Part shown: positions 19,702 to 30,500 of the stretch, piece after piece
Layout: each line of letters starts with the position of its first letter
How positions within the stretch are numbered: position 1 is the stretch's first letter
Source: Sanderia malayensis
Taxonomy: Eukaryota > Cnidaria > Scyphozoa > Semaeostomeae > Pelagiidae
Length of the DNA: 64,000 bases
Assembly (NCBI GenBank): GCA_013076295.1
Contig: RQOL01000616.1
Span: forward strand, 682,001 to 746,000
Direction of reading: 5' to 3'
Notes under the pieces: model-generated
The model's input: only the letters and a program-made list of their open reading frames with translations
The model's database searches: none
What the model was told of the DNA's origin: nothing
Position numbers and translations under genes: made by a program

Positions 19702-19838
19702 GGTGAACTTGCCAGGGTGAACTTGTCAGGGTGAACTTGTGGGGATGAACTTGTGAGGGTGAACTTGTGAGGGTGAACTTGTGAGGGTGAAGTTGTGAGG
19801 GTGGAGGGTGAACCTGTGAGGGTGAATCTGTGAGGGTT
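19702..19838. repeat. 14-bp minisatellite
   Basis: About nine to ten units of GGTGAACTTGTGAG with single-base variants, directly after the Reeler fragment, in a kinase intron. Confidence 0.88.
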
Positions 19839-20115
19839 GTATGCAATGATCATCTACGAATCTGCTGGTCTGAATGATTTGCTTTGGATTCTTGATTACA
19901 ATCATTTTAGGATGTGGATGTATGGAGAAGTGCTAGTCTTTAGGGTTTTTGTTCAGTTCCACCTGGTCATTCGAAAAAGATCTGTCCTTGTGAAGTCATA
20001 GAATAAACATGTTTGAATTTCTATTTCCATGATAGGTCAGAAGCCTTAGCGATGGAAGATAAATGCGCTCAGGAATGCACTGCAGCATTTAGGTAAATAG
20101 AGAAACCTCCTAGTA

Positions 20116-20331
20116 CAGTACCAACCCGCTTATAAGAACCAATTAATTCTGGGAACCTACAACCGGAAATCTCAGTATTTCTATGTATATATTTATGGCA
20201 ACATATAGTTGAAATTTATATTAATTCAACTTCAGACCACCTGTTCCAAGATAAATTTCTTTAAATATGTTTTATTGCTAAGAACCAAAATAGACTGTGA
20301 AAATCAAGGTTTTATGTACGTGTTTTTACTG
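20116..20331. mobile_element. Old MITE with CAGTA ends (copy C)
   Basis: Orthologous insertion to 12956-13176, with substitutions in the left end (CAGTACCAACCCG). Shared position shows it predates the B/C duplication. Confidence 0.68.
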
Positions 20332-21872
20332 CATGCAGGGCTCTCGGCTTTCCCATTTAGCACAAGGCTTCACCCAAGTTAATGTACATGCATTGCACAT
20401 GTGAATGTTTATTACGACTGTGTATGTTTCCCTACATAGTAATGGTGACTTGTCACCAGGGTATAATGCCTCACGCAGGTTGCCTAGGGCGTAGCTCACG
20501 GAATACGTAATCTGGAATGAATCGTGATAAAATGAATACCTGGTTGTGCATGTTTTATTGCAGGGCACCAGAGCTCTTCAATATTCAATCACAGTGCGTG
20601 ATCGATGAAAAAACTGATGTTTGGTCATTGGGTTGCACATTGTATGCCATGGCTTATTACAATAGTCCTTGCGATGGATCTGCTCTATCTGCCTTGAGTG
20701 GTAGAATACGCATTCCTGAAGACAGGTAAAACATTTATTTAGTAATCAACAAAAGTCATATTTACAACTAGCTACGACATCAAAAAGTAAGCGACTGGTT
20801 ATATGGAATGGGACTCTCAGTTTTTCGCATTTGGGTTATGTGATAAATTGTGCGTAATACCAAATTTTTGGGTTTTGTACATTATTCGATAGATAGACAG
20901 ACTTTTTTCATATACAGTACAAAGAGTACCCTTGACATTTGTTCGTCATTGGTTCGTTCCTGTGATAAACATAACAATATTGATAAGTTATGTGATAAAT
21001 TTTCTTGCCGGCTATCAGGAATGAGAATTGCCCATATGTCCACAGAACGATTTCACCCTCAGAGTTACATGCGTACCCTATATGAACATTTTACAAGCAA
21101 ATGAACCAGTTGATAACGAGAATAACGTCCTGTCCCGCTTTACCAGAAAGATTTTTTTCATATCTAGTACAAAAAGTACCCTTGAAATTTGTTCGTCATT
21201 GGTTCGTTCCTGCTGGTCCGGACAATTCATTTCGTGTAACCAGCCCATGATTGTTTATTGCATAAGGATCGTGTAACCACTTAATGATTTTTATACGTAT
21301 TGCCCGATAATGTTATGCATATTTATTTTCAGTCGATATTCCTTGGAGTTCAATGATTGAATATTCTACATTTTGCAAGTGGAACCGAACGACAGACCTC
21401 TTGTTAAAGATATTATTAAGAAAATGGACTCACGATTTCCTGGCGAAAATACTTAGTATAACGATAATCTACAGGCAAAATTGTAGGCAATAGAAATTAT
21501 CTTGGTTTCAGAATACTAAACAATTTAATTATTTTCAATTACTACCATATAATGAAGTTCTGAGTATGAAGTTCCAGCACAACTTCAAACGAAAAGTAAC
21601 AGTCGATGTGGAAATTTTAAATATGAATTATAAGTATTTAATTATAGCGGGAAAGTATATATACACATAATTTGCAAAGCAGGAAATACCTAATAATTCC
21701 ATATTATAACAATGCAAAAGAACGTCCAGAAAAATAATCCAGACATTCAATATTTCTAACTTCACACCTAAACTGAGATGTGCCTTTTACACTTACACTG
21801 AAGGTATGTCTAATTTAGAAAATGTCGTATGAGTCCTTATGTGGATTTGTTTCAACCTCGTAACAAAAGTGT

Positions 21873-23414
21873 TCATCCATGTGGCTTTTCAAATGGTTTT
21901 AAACACTGGGCAGTGTATGTAGAATTAAATGAATTGTGTGTGATGACAGCTCCATATAAATACTCAGAACACCACAATACAGTATAACATGTATATGTTA
22001 TTATGAAACCAATTATCCACAACCATTTCTTTTTCCATACTCTCATAACTGGTATGTTAAAATACCAGGTTTGCACGTGAATACATATTGTATTAAATAC
22101 CAAATCAACTGATGTGGCGATGGATATTCGCTGTAAGAACCTCATGAATAATTTATGTTTGTTGTTTGTGTCAATATCATTGCCATAGTAATAGTTGAGT
22201 ATTTCTACAAGAGCACAGCTCATCACAATTGTATCTGTTTCCAGAATCATACCAGCAATAGTTTGCTCTGCTTGCATTCTATTCATTGCTGCAAGTTTCA
22301 TATCATTTCCATTATCGTCTCTTCCAACACAAGATCCACAAAAATATCTGTAGCATTTATTTCGAAAATTAACAGTCAATTTATCTAACAAGTTTTCAAT
22401 TGCATGCACAAAACACAGTGCAATGAAAATTGCTGTCGTCTCAACATTAGCTTGTAAATACCGTGCAACGATGCTTGTGATTGTATGAAAACCAACACTG
22501 ACAACAGAAAACCGTCCTGGTTTGGCAAACTCAAAAACATTAATAAGAAAAACATTAGTCACTGCTTTTGGAATAATAAAGGCAACAGGTAATAAAGAGG
22601 AGAATACAGCTTTTGTTATGTCAGATTTTGTTCTGCTATAGAGTGGCAAAAAAAAATAGTTCATCATCAAAAGGATTGGAATTCCAAACACAAATGCAAT
22701 GCCAAATTTCACTGCCAGTTTAACCCTCAAAAATGTTTTTCTTTCAAAATGGGAAGTGACTCTGTAAAAATTGAAGCATGTTATTGTTGCAAATAAAGCA
22801 TTCAAAGGATATGAGGCCCATTTCCTATTATATACTCCATAGACACTGAGAAAAAGTCTGTATATAGCATCCAGTGCTGCTGCAAACATGTTCCATATTG
22901 GCAGATTCAACTCATGGACCCGCTTCCACCCAAAGACAAATAGAACGGCGCTGAACGACCAAGACTGGATAATCATTCCTTCTGCAACCTGTGCAGTTAA
23001 TCGAATTCTTCTTACATTTATTGGCATTTCATACCAACGTGTGTTATAGCTGTAACAAGACTCAGCCAAGTTTATGTCCAGCCATGCTAAAATTACAGCG
23101 ATAAGTCCACCCAAAGTGCCACAAATGAGGGTGGTGGGAAATGAGCAAGCAAAACTTTTGGCAAGAGATATTAATTTGTTGGGCCTAACGTGTTTCCAAT
23201 TTTGAATCGTGCTTTGCTGATCCTGAAATTTTTGGTAATCCATTGAACTTGTTTCTCCATCTCCTTCATATTCAAAATATATGCCAGTTTTGATATCCTC
23301 ATCCAAGTTGATAAACAAGTGTTGTTGTTCCAATGATGGTGTACCACTGAACGTTGAGAAATTGTCATCTTCAATGAGAAAAACGTCTTGGTCATTGCCA
23401 CCATCCAAAGTCAT
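21873..23414 (-). CDS. Uncharacterised multipass membrane protein, paralogue C (513 aa)
   Basis: Intronless ORF, one residue shorter than B (EGDGE instead of EGDDGE). About ten hydrophobic segments; same C-terminus FNSTYTAQCLKPFEKPHG as A and B. Some positions agree with A rather than B, for example ILLMMNY, which suggests gene conversion or that B is the derived copy. It converges on the broken kinase of the same unit, with about 400 bp between the two ends. No family recognised; the conserved Tyr/Trp-rich block CYSYNTRWYEMPIN after the first membrane segment is a likely extracytoplasmic or functional loop, but that is inference. Confidence 0.82.
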   Translation of the reverse strand: MTLDGGNDQDVFLIEDDNFSTFSGTPSLEQQHLFINLDEDIKTGIYFEYEGDGETSSMDYQKFQDQQSTIQNWKHVRPNKLISLAKSFACSFPTTLICGTLGGLIAVILAWLDINLAESCYSYNTRWYEMPINVRRIRLTAQVAEGMIIQSWSFSAVLFVFGWKRVHELNLPIWNMFAAALDAIYRLFLSVYGVYNRKWASYPLNALFATITCFNFYRVTSHFERKTFLRVKLAVKFGIAFVFGIPILLMMNYFFLPLYSRTKSDITKAVFSSLLPVAFIIPKAVTNVFLINVFEFAKPGRFSVVSVGFHTITSIVARYLQANVETTAIFIALCFVHAIENLLDKLTVNFRNKCYRYFCGSCVGRDDNGNDMKLAAMNRMQAEQTIAGMILETDTIVMSCALVEILNYYYGNDIDTNNKHKLFMRFLQRISIATSVDLVFNTICIHVQTWYFNIPVMRVWKKKWLWIIGFIITYTCYTVLWCSEYLYGAVITHNSFNSTYTAQCLKPFEKPHG

Positions 23415-24220
23415 GTTGCTGTGAAAGTAGCAGTTACGTTAGCACCAAACGTTATCAAGAAGTTGTTTTCATTAACTCCTTTGGAGTTGTTTTAGATTCG
23501 GTAAGAAACTAAAAAGAGAGATTCGAGTAAAGGCCTTCCCTGGGAAGTGGTTACTTCATGGTGTGTTGGAATAATTGTTAACTGAAGGGTAACATTACTG
23601 ATTGTCTCTAATAATGACATTGGAATTTCTCATGGTGAAAATTTATATGGTGTTTGAATAACGTTTGTATTCTCATGTAAATTGCTCAGAAGAGGATAAG
23701 CCACGTTGTCAAGGAAATACTGTTCTTTTTTCGATTGTATGTTTGGTATTTAGGCAGCACACTTCCTACCTGAATTTGCAGTCACTATGATGGATCTGCT
23801 CATAATCGTCATTCGCTAAAGTTCAAGTTAATATCAATATATTGAGTTATATATAGTTATAGCTTATTGTTACAGCCGAACTCGGTCACATGTAGATCCA
23901 AGCACAAGTGGTCGTTAATGGCAGGTGGCCATTATTACAGGTTCCGCTGTATTGTAATGCATGAGACAATCTATGACCTTGCTTTTTGTTTGTTTCTTAA
24001 AAATTATTCAAGGCAGTGCATATTTCAATCGTTGTCGCGTGGTATGTTGATCAAGCAAATGAACATGACCAAATTTTTCATCCATGACGAAGTAACCTTA
24101 TGAAGAACAACAGAAAAGTTGCCAAGATTGAGGTTTTCCAATGCTATTAAAACCCAAATAGGGGGTGTGTTTGAGGCCACACCGGGCACTAACTTGCAAT
24201 TACGCAACTGGGCAGGTGTA

Positions 24221-24302
24221 TTTTACAGGTGTATACTGGGCAGTTAATTTTACAGGTGTATAGTGGGCAGTTAATTTTACAGGTGTATACTGGGCAGTTA
24301 AT
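24221..24302. repeat. 27-bp tandem repeat, 3 units
   Basis: Three units of TTTTACAGGTGTATACTGGG plus CAGTTAA, with one internal substitution. Confidence 0.85.
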
Positions 24303-24618
24303 CAATGAGGAGGAATCCACCCCATCAGTATTATTGTTGTAGCGATCCAAGCAGAACGTAGTTACGTTCATGTTCGGATAATTTTATACAAAATTTTCAA
24401 TGAGATCATAAACAGTAAAAATAAGAATATTAGCAGGCTTTGTTTTAAGCCATGTTGTTCATTAGTATGGATGTTCCACAGTGGGTAATTATGAATAATA
24501 ATAATAATTATAGTAAATGAAAGAGCTTTGGAGGGGTATATAATTCACGTTTAGTCGTGCTAGCAGGAGAAATAGTTGTGTAGAACTAGTTAAAGCCAGC
24601 TTATGAAGCTTAGTTAAA

Positions 24619-24667
24619 ATTTGGTCCCCGATTGTTCAGACTGTGGCTGAGCAGTCAGGGACTAAAT
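24619..24667 (+). repeat. Near-perfect hairpin, 21-bp stem, 7-nt loop
   Basis: TTTGGTCCCCGATTGTTCAG (24620-24639) faces CTGAGCAGTCAGGGACTAAA (24647-24666), plus one A-T pair outside. Read as plus-strand RNA, the stem has three G-U wobbles and one C-A mismatch. The wobbles fit plus-strand transcription better than minus. A small-RNA precursor and a palindromic repeat are both possible. Confidence 0.6.
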
Positions 24668-24906
24668 CTAGTGTCAATTAACAATTTATAAAACATTAAA
24701 AGGGTGTGAAGCATATAAAAAAGAAAATGGTTTTAATACGATGAACGCCTTTATGAATAATTAAAAGAAATAAGAACTTGCCAGCCGGCATCCCGTAGCA
24801 GTATATCTGGAAGGCATATCAGATATTATGAATAACAATCGCCAAACCAAAACAGCGTAAATGAAAACGTTTTCTCGCCATTCGGAGACAGAAACAACAC
24901 TCAAAA

Positions 24907-25835
24907 ATGAACATGCTTCTGAAATACATGCTGTTCGCAACTTCAATTGCGTTTCGATTTGTCAGTGCGAAATTTGACAACATCAACTGCATGGAGATGA
25001 GGCCAGCGATAACGCATTCTGGCGGTGCGAGCAAAGAAAATAGTTTTCTTCTTGCCGTGGCCAAACGTTATTCAATCTACATATCGAGCTCAAGATTTCA
25101 AGCAGGACACCCTATTAAGATAATAATCAAATCTTGCAAAGGACCACATGGTGTTAATCGTGGCATGCAAGCATTTTTACTGCAAGCAAGAACAGTGGAT
25201 ACGAAGTTCCTCCCGATTGGTCATTTCAATACATCAGCATTGGAAAATCATGCCCAAGCCATATCATGCTATTATCCTTATGTAAGTGAAACAGAATAAA
25301 CCGAAGCCTCTTTCGATTATTTACCTATCCTTCATCTATCGTCTATTTCGTCTGGTTCATTAATTAAGCTAGTTGTATGTACATTAGATTGCTCCTTCCA
25401 ATACCTGACATTGCGTTGCATCGTATCAGATTCGTAAGTTTTGTATTCTAGGACAGCATAGTTAGCAAGACGAATCGCAAAGTGGAGAAACTTGTTGTGT
25501 CGTGGATTCCGCCAAAAGATTATCGTGGAAGAATAGCATTTTATTTCACATCTGTACCTCATGGAACGAACCAATACTATTTGAGAATGAAATCACCAGT
25601 TATCCATATGGTAAGATATATTCTTTAGAGTCACATGGTTTAAACAAAACTGGCTATTGTTACGATATCTATATTGCTCTTCACTCCTGTTTGACTTTTG
25701 GGCCTATCTGAGAAACTGGTACACCACACAATTCCCTTTTGCAAACTTTGTAGCATTTTTCAGTCAGAGTTTTTCAGGGTGAGAACAAACTATCTACATT
25801 TCTCATAATTCATTTCACAGAAGACGAATAATTAA
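24907..25835 (+). CDS. Small secreted Reeler-domain protein
   Basis: Exons 24907-25281 (125 aa), 25452-25610 (53 aa) and probably 25821-25835 (KTNN and TAA), about 182 aa. Residues 1-21 (MNMLLKYMLFATSIAFRFVS, then A) form a signal peptide. The rest is a Reeler domain: CMEMRPAITHSGGA near the N-terminus, YISSSRFQAGHPIKIIIKS, GMQAFLLQARTVDTKFLPIG, and in exon 2 KLVVSWIPPKDYRGRIAFYF. The small size resembles the single-domain Reeler proteins of the arthropod 'putative defense protein' group rather than reelin or ferric-chelate-reductase-like proteins, which carry extra domains. Function in cnidarians is unknown; an immune role would be inference. Both main introns are phase 0. The third exon is tiny and the least certain. 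A diverged fragment of the first exon lies at 19540-19650. Confidence 0.8.
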
Positions 25836-26563
25836 GCGGGATATCTGTATTTACTTCTAGCGACAAGAAAATGAAACATCGGTTGCATTGGAACAAAAGT
25901 GCTACTCCAGTGCTGCTTCACGTTTTGCAGTATCCCAATTGACTCTCTTTGTTGCAATAATTATGATAACATGGCATACAACACTTGTTTAGGAATCTAG
26001 TAGCATTTCATAGCTACGCATCTATTTCTTATGTTTATACACAGAAGATATAGTTTAGAAGAAGCCAGAGATATTTATCGATAAGTATATGTTAATAGCA
26101 ATGGCACAAAATATATAACAATTCTTCGTAAAGCAGGGCCTATTTTAGTGTAGTTTCTCCACATTTTGTTGTCTTGGAAATCTAAAGTGTGGTGCTGGAA
26201 ATTAAAAAGTGTGGATGGGATATTTTAATTTAACTATATTTTTTGTTATGAATACGATTTTCTGTTGATAGAGTTTTGTAACTTTATAACATAGCAGTAG
26301 AATACATTCGTGAATCTCCGAAAATTTGGTCTTGGAAACTTTCCATAAAATAGACCCTGTTGTAAAGTCTTCTTCGGAGATTGCTAATCAATGGCGATCT
26401 ATTTAAGTAAAGCCAATTAGAATCAATTTGGCGACCTTCAGTAAAATCGGAATTTAAAATCGGACTATTATATATCATACAAACACTTGCAATTCGTATC
26501 TATCACATGTATTATTATCTGAAATGAGTCCCTGAAAATTGAAAGTCTTTCTGATTTGCTCCG
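25836..26563. other. Intergenic, nothing recognised
   Basis: AT-rich spacer between the Reeler gene and the convergent GPCR gene. It includes the 3' untranslated regions of both, but I cannot mark their ends. Confidence 0.5.
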
Positions 26564-27538
26564 TCAAGGATTTTGCAGCTGCTCGGTTGTAGCCTGTAGG
26601 CAGAAGAGCTTGTTGCGAGTGTATTTTCTAAGTTGACGATTGAAAATAATGAAAATGATGCCATTCAATGAGGCATTTACGTACAGGAGAAAAAGGGAAG
26701 AGTAGAATGCAATAGTCAAGCCATCTCCACCGATATCCGCACGGTTGGTCGCCATAAATATGACGGAAGGTGTATAGAAGACCCACAAGGAAGCAAGCAC
26801 AAATAGAACTGATTTAGAATAGTCTTGATTTGGGCTATTGCTCCAGACCCTTCCACCAATCCCTACAATGTTGTTGACTTGAAGGCTGATCCCGGTCGCA
26901 CGATTCCTCATTGCAATTGACAATGTCCTGCGTTTTATCGATCTGTAGGCCTTTAAATACAAGCACGTCACAATGGCCTGAACTGCAAAGAGGCCCAAAC
27001 TTGGCACCAACGCAGATGCTAGTCCGAAGAAATTGCCAATCGCTATGATTGTGGATAGTATACTGGCCATGACATTTCCAAAGACTATGATAACAGCTCT
27101 TCTCTCAGTCATTATTGAACTGTATTTATTCAAGTGCTTCATGTGGATGTAACGATCAACGGCTACAGACATGATGGTCAATGCAGAAAATTGACAGAAC
27201 ATGTACAGAGATATTCCACTGCAAGCATTCACTATGGCAATGTCTTTATCATCAGACAGAATCAGGAATCCAGGCTCGGTCATCAGCAGAGATACACTTG
27301 AACAAATGTCCGAGATGCAAAGTGTGAGAAATAATTTGTGCGAGATGTTGCGAAGCTTTTTCAACCGCCTCAATGCATGGATCAGGAAGCTGTTCACGAA
27401 TATGCTTATCAACGCAACGATAATATTCGGAATGCAAAAGTATCGGTAAATAAATAAGTTAAAGGCCATGAGACTGTCGAGATGGTTAATCCACGCAAAC
27501 CAAGCATAAATACAGTTAAAGTTGCATGTCTTTTGCAA
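26564..27538 (-). CDS. Class A (rhodopsin-family) G-protein-coupled receptor, orphan
   Basis: Intronless, 324 aa, seven hydrophobic segments. Landmarks: Asn at residue 49 in TM1 (ISIFVNSFLIHAL), Asp 77 in TM2 (CISDICS), Cys before TM3 (VNACSG), DRY at 128-130 (AVDRYIHMKH), FYTPSV in TM6 and NASLNGIIFIIF in place of NPxxY in TM7. The loop between TM4 and TM5 is very short and lacks the usual disulphide Cys, as in MECO-type receptors (melanocortin, EDG, cannabinoid, adenosine) and many expanded cnidarian receptors; the Trp of TM4 is absent. No ligand can be proposed. Met 25 (MAFNLFIYRYF, codon at 27464-27466) is an alternative start that leaves a shorter N-terminus. Confidence 0.85.
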   Translation of the reverse strand: MQKTCNFNCIYAWFAWINHLDSLMAFNLFIYRYFCIPNIIVALISIFVNSFLIHALRRLKKLRNISHKLFLTLCISDICSSVSLLMTEPGFLILSDDKDIAIVNACSGISLYMFCQFSALTIMSVAVDRYIHMKHLNKYSSIMTERRAVIIVFGNVMASILSTIIAIGNFFGLASALVPSLGLFAVQAIVTCLYLKAYRSIKRRTLSIAMRNRATGISLQVNNIVGIGGRVWSNSPNQDYSKSVLFVLASLWVFYTPSVIFMATNRADIGGDGLTIAFYSSLFLLYVNASLNGIIFIIFNRQLRKYTRNKLFCLQATTEQLQNP

Positions 27539-30500
27539 GTAAAATCAAGTAAATTGATTCAAAATTCTTTCCAAAGTACACGGAGGACGCTGCTAAAATT
27601 GATGTCACCAACAAAATATTAAAATTATGACGATCAATTAATAGTCTTAGGCGATGAAGAAGAAATCATGTTCCTATTCCATTCGTAATCTAATTAAAAA
27701 CTGCAAAGTTATAACAGCTGTGAATTTGGGGCCTATTGCATAATCTCAAATACCAACCAGCAACAATATCTTACCATGTTTAGGTCAAATTCAGTAACGA
27801 CACACACGACGCTCCTCTACTTTGGATGACGAGAATTAATGATGCTCAAGACCAAAAAGTTCAGCAGCAAAAATGTTGCTCGCTTTTCCTCTACTACGGT
27901 TGTGCTGATGGTAACCTTCAAAAATGAGCGATCAAATTCGTGGCTGAATGAAGTTCGCAACTCGATTCGAAAGGGAAGAATCGTTGTTTCCAACAAATGT
28001 AGTATCAGTTTTAAATTCACTCGAATTTCAACCTCACTAAGAGCTGGTCAACAAGTCAAATCAACCGAGTGCCAGTGCATTCATCATCACAGCAACAGCG
28101 TGTAAAATCACATCGAGTTGACACTCTGCTCCAATATCAGAAGGAACAAAGAAGAAATCAATTGTTTCATATTTCTCTTAGTTTCTATAAACTGAAATAA
28201 AAGAAATTGACCAACTGTTTAAACAGTTGATCGTAAAACATTGGCAGGTTTTTGAGCCATCTGATTCTAACATGTCATACAAGGCACTGTTTACACTACA
28301 CAAACTAACGCGGGGGAACCCAAGTTAGTTTAACCCGGGGCGAACCCACCTCTGTTGCAGGGTCAGTTTAAAGTGGGTAGACCCCGGGGCGAACCCGTGT
28401 TAGCTGCGTTTACACTACAAAAATCTAACCCGGGTATACATTCAATTTGGAATTCACTTGGATTTTTCTGCTAAATTATTTATTGGACTTATCAATTGGA
28501 ATTTTTCCAGTTTATTGTGTCTCTCTTGGTTGTCATCTATATTATTTCACAACAAATTTACTTTCCTATTGACTTATTCTATTTGCTGATGAAATGAAAG
28601 GATATATAATCACAATAAAACACCTGAAAAATCAGATTATGAAAACAAACATTATACACGAAACACCGCCCTATCTTCACAAACATTCAAAAAACTTCTT
28701 TCAAGAAAATCACCGCTTGGTGTATTCTTAAGATCAGATTTTTGGTAAAATGTTTGGGAAAATTACTGCATGAAGCATTGGAAAGCATTTAGCTGTCATT
28801 TCATGAGAAATGTTTTCAATCCGCACAAATGCGGCGTTTGATTGCAAAGGAAAGCACTTTCCAGCAGATAAGAATGACGTATAGATATTCAGTATTGTGA
28901 TGTCATCAAATAAAATATCCTGTCGGTTATGGTAGTATCAATCGTATCATTTCGATGTAAAGTCACCTGAATAAATAAAGCTTTTAGTGCTTTTAGCACA
29001 GGTGCTAAGATAAAGCTAATAATAACTGAAAAACTTTACATTTTTCGCGCTGGTAAAAAAAGGATGAATCAAGAGAATGCCGACAGCAAATGCAACCTTC
29101 GTCTTGTTGAGATAATTTACAATACAAGTCGACATCTACAATAGTTGAAGGATTTGTAATACAGAGCTGCACGAACCTCACACGTCATGCTTTATGATCA
29201 TCACTAGGTTCCAAATTGCGCATCACGAAAGAATTCATTCCACATATGCTTAAGCGTTTTATGCTTTCAAGTACTGTAAAGCATTCCCAGGGTACTGGCT
29301 CAAAACCGCATTACTGACGTCCTTCGAGGCTCGCTTCATTTCAATAACCCAAAATTATACCGCTGTATACAATTCCTCTCCATTTACTTCGATCTCTACA
29401 TGCTTCCTTCATATTTTCCATTGTCAAATTGGCAACGGTCACCAGGGGTCGATATCGACCTGATGGACTGTTTGTTTGTTTGTAAAGTTATACCGCTTAA
29501 GTGGAAAAAAGGAACCCTCCGTACACTTCTGTTGCGTGCCCACAATAACTGTTCAAATAGTGACTGTTTAAACAATGAAATCGCGCACCTTCGACATGTT
29601 TTTACGATAATAAATGGATACCCACATTGGATTTTCAATCAAGAAAATAATAAGATCCTTCACGAAAGACGAAATAACCCCAAAGCATTAAAAACTGGAA
29701 AGAATTTGCTTGTTAAAGACGATGCATCACAAAATTTCAAATTCCTTAAAAATTATATCAATTGGGCTTGAACACTATTTTAGTAAATGCAAATTCTTTG
29801 TGCAAAACCTTTACGATCTTCATTTTTTTCTGTTGTCACAAAGCAAAACCAAGCCATTTTCTATTTTTTTGAAACCCAATGGCAAATGCTGTAATATTGT
29901 TGGTGTTCGTGTTACCCAAAATTTGAAATAAAAGCCCCCTGACATTAATAAACGCCTGGGCGTTTAACCGAGAGAATACAAAAATTGGAAAGAAAAGTAA
30001 CTTTACAGCAGAGACTTCGTTTTCATGCGATAAAATAAAGCCTTCGTATTTTGATAAGATTTTTTCATCACCCAAATGCAAATTGCAATAAAACGCTTAT
30101 CACTGATTCCCTGCCCAATAAAAAATGCACGAACGCAACCTCCACTCACTCGAATACTTAGATATCAATGTTTAACATTGTTTTGAGGAACAACGAAACA
30201 AATATGATGTATGTATGTTCAGCTGCTGAAAATCTTAAACATAATTTCATGCAGTTTCTGTAAAGAAACAGCATTTGGCTCATTCGCACACATAACAATT
30301 TGGGGTCCGGGGTCTTGGGGTCCAGGTCCAGCGAGTAGAAAATCCTTTCGATAAAAACAATCTTACCTTGTGTCTTTTGTCTTCGAAATAGTTGCAGTTT
30401 CCTTATGATTCAACATGGTCATCTGTATGTGTCAAAATTGAAACCCGGCTTTAAACAAATCTACAATAAAGATCACAACATATATATATTAGCAATCTGT

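Larger units (their letters stand above)
18123..21456 (+). pseudogene. STK16-like serine/threonine kinase, nearly complete but with premature stop (copy C)
   Basis: Eight exons with GT-AG sites and consistent phases: 18123-18172, 18262-18297, 18403-18528, 18650-18799, 19401-19489, 20036-20092, 20564-20725, 21333-21456. The frame gives AFSFVQLVRNGDDLYAL (end of the Gly loop), KRVLIQ (ATP-binding Lys), AHRDIK plus PHNVLF (HRDxKPxxN loop), LMDMGS (DMG in place of DFG), SEALAMEDKCAQECTAAF, APELFNIQSQ and DVWSLGC. These match STK16-type kinases, membrane-associated kinases of the NAK family. In the last exon TGA at 21358-21360 replaces the Leu codon of copies A and B and removes about 32 residues, including VEPNDRP. 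No exon for the start of the Gly loop or an N-terminus is recognised. Either a recent pseudogene or a C-terminally shortened kinase; I favour pseudogene. Confidence 0.82.
17728..23933. repeat. Tandem locus copy C (longest copy)
   Basis: Same order as copy B: shared leader with a 33-bp repeat, kinase on plus, membrane-protein gene on minus, shared upstream region. It keeps about 1.9 kb of kinase sequence absent from B. Ends at about 23933, where similarity to 17193 stops. Confidence 0.85.
23934..24906. other. Intergenic, small repeats
   Basis: No gene. Holds a 27-bp tandem repeat (24221-24302), an AAT microsatellite at about 24495 and a strong hairpin (24619-24667). Its right part is the presumed 5' flank of the Reeler gene. 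Confidence 0.55.

Noticed and set aside
19631..19853. SPSQVHPHKFTL-type repeat peptide on the minus strand
   Set aside because: Translation of the 14-bp minisatellite in a kinase intron; no gene structure around it.
29449..29462. Perfect 14-bp palindrome GGTCGATATCGACC
   Set aside because: Too short to stand out in 64 kb without supporting context.
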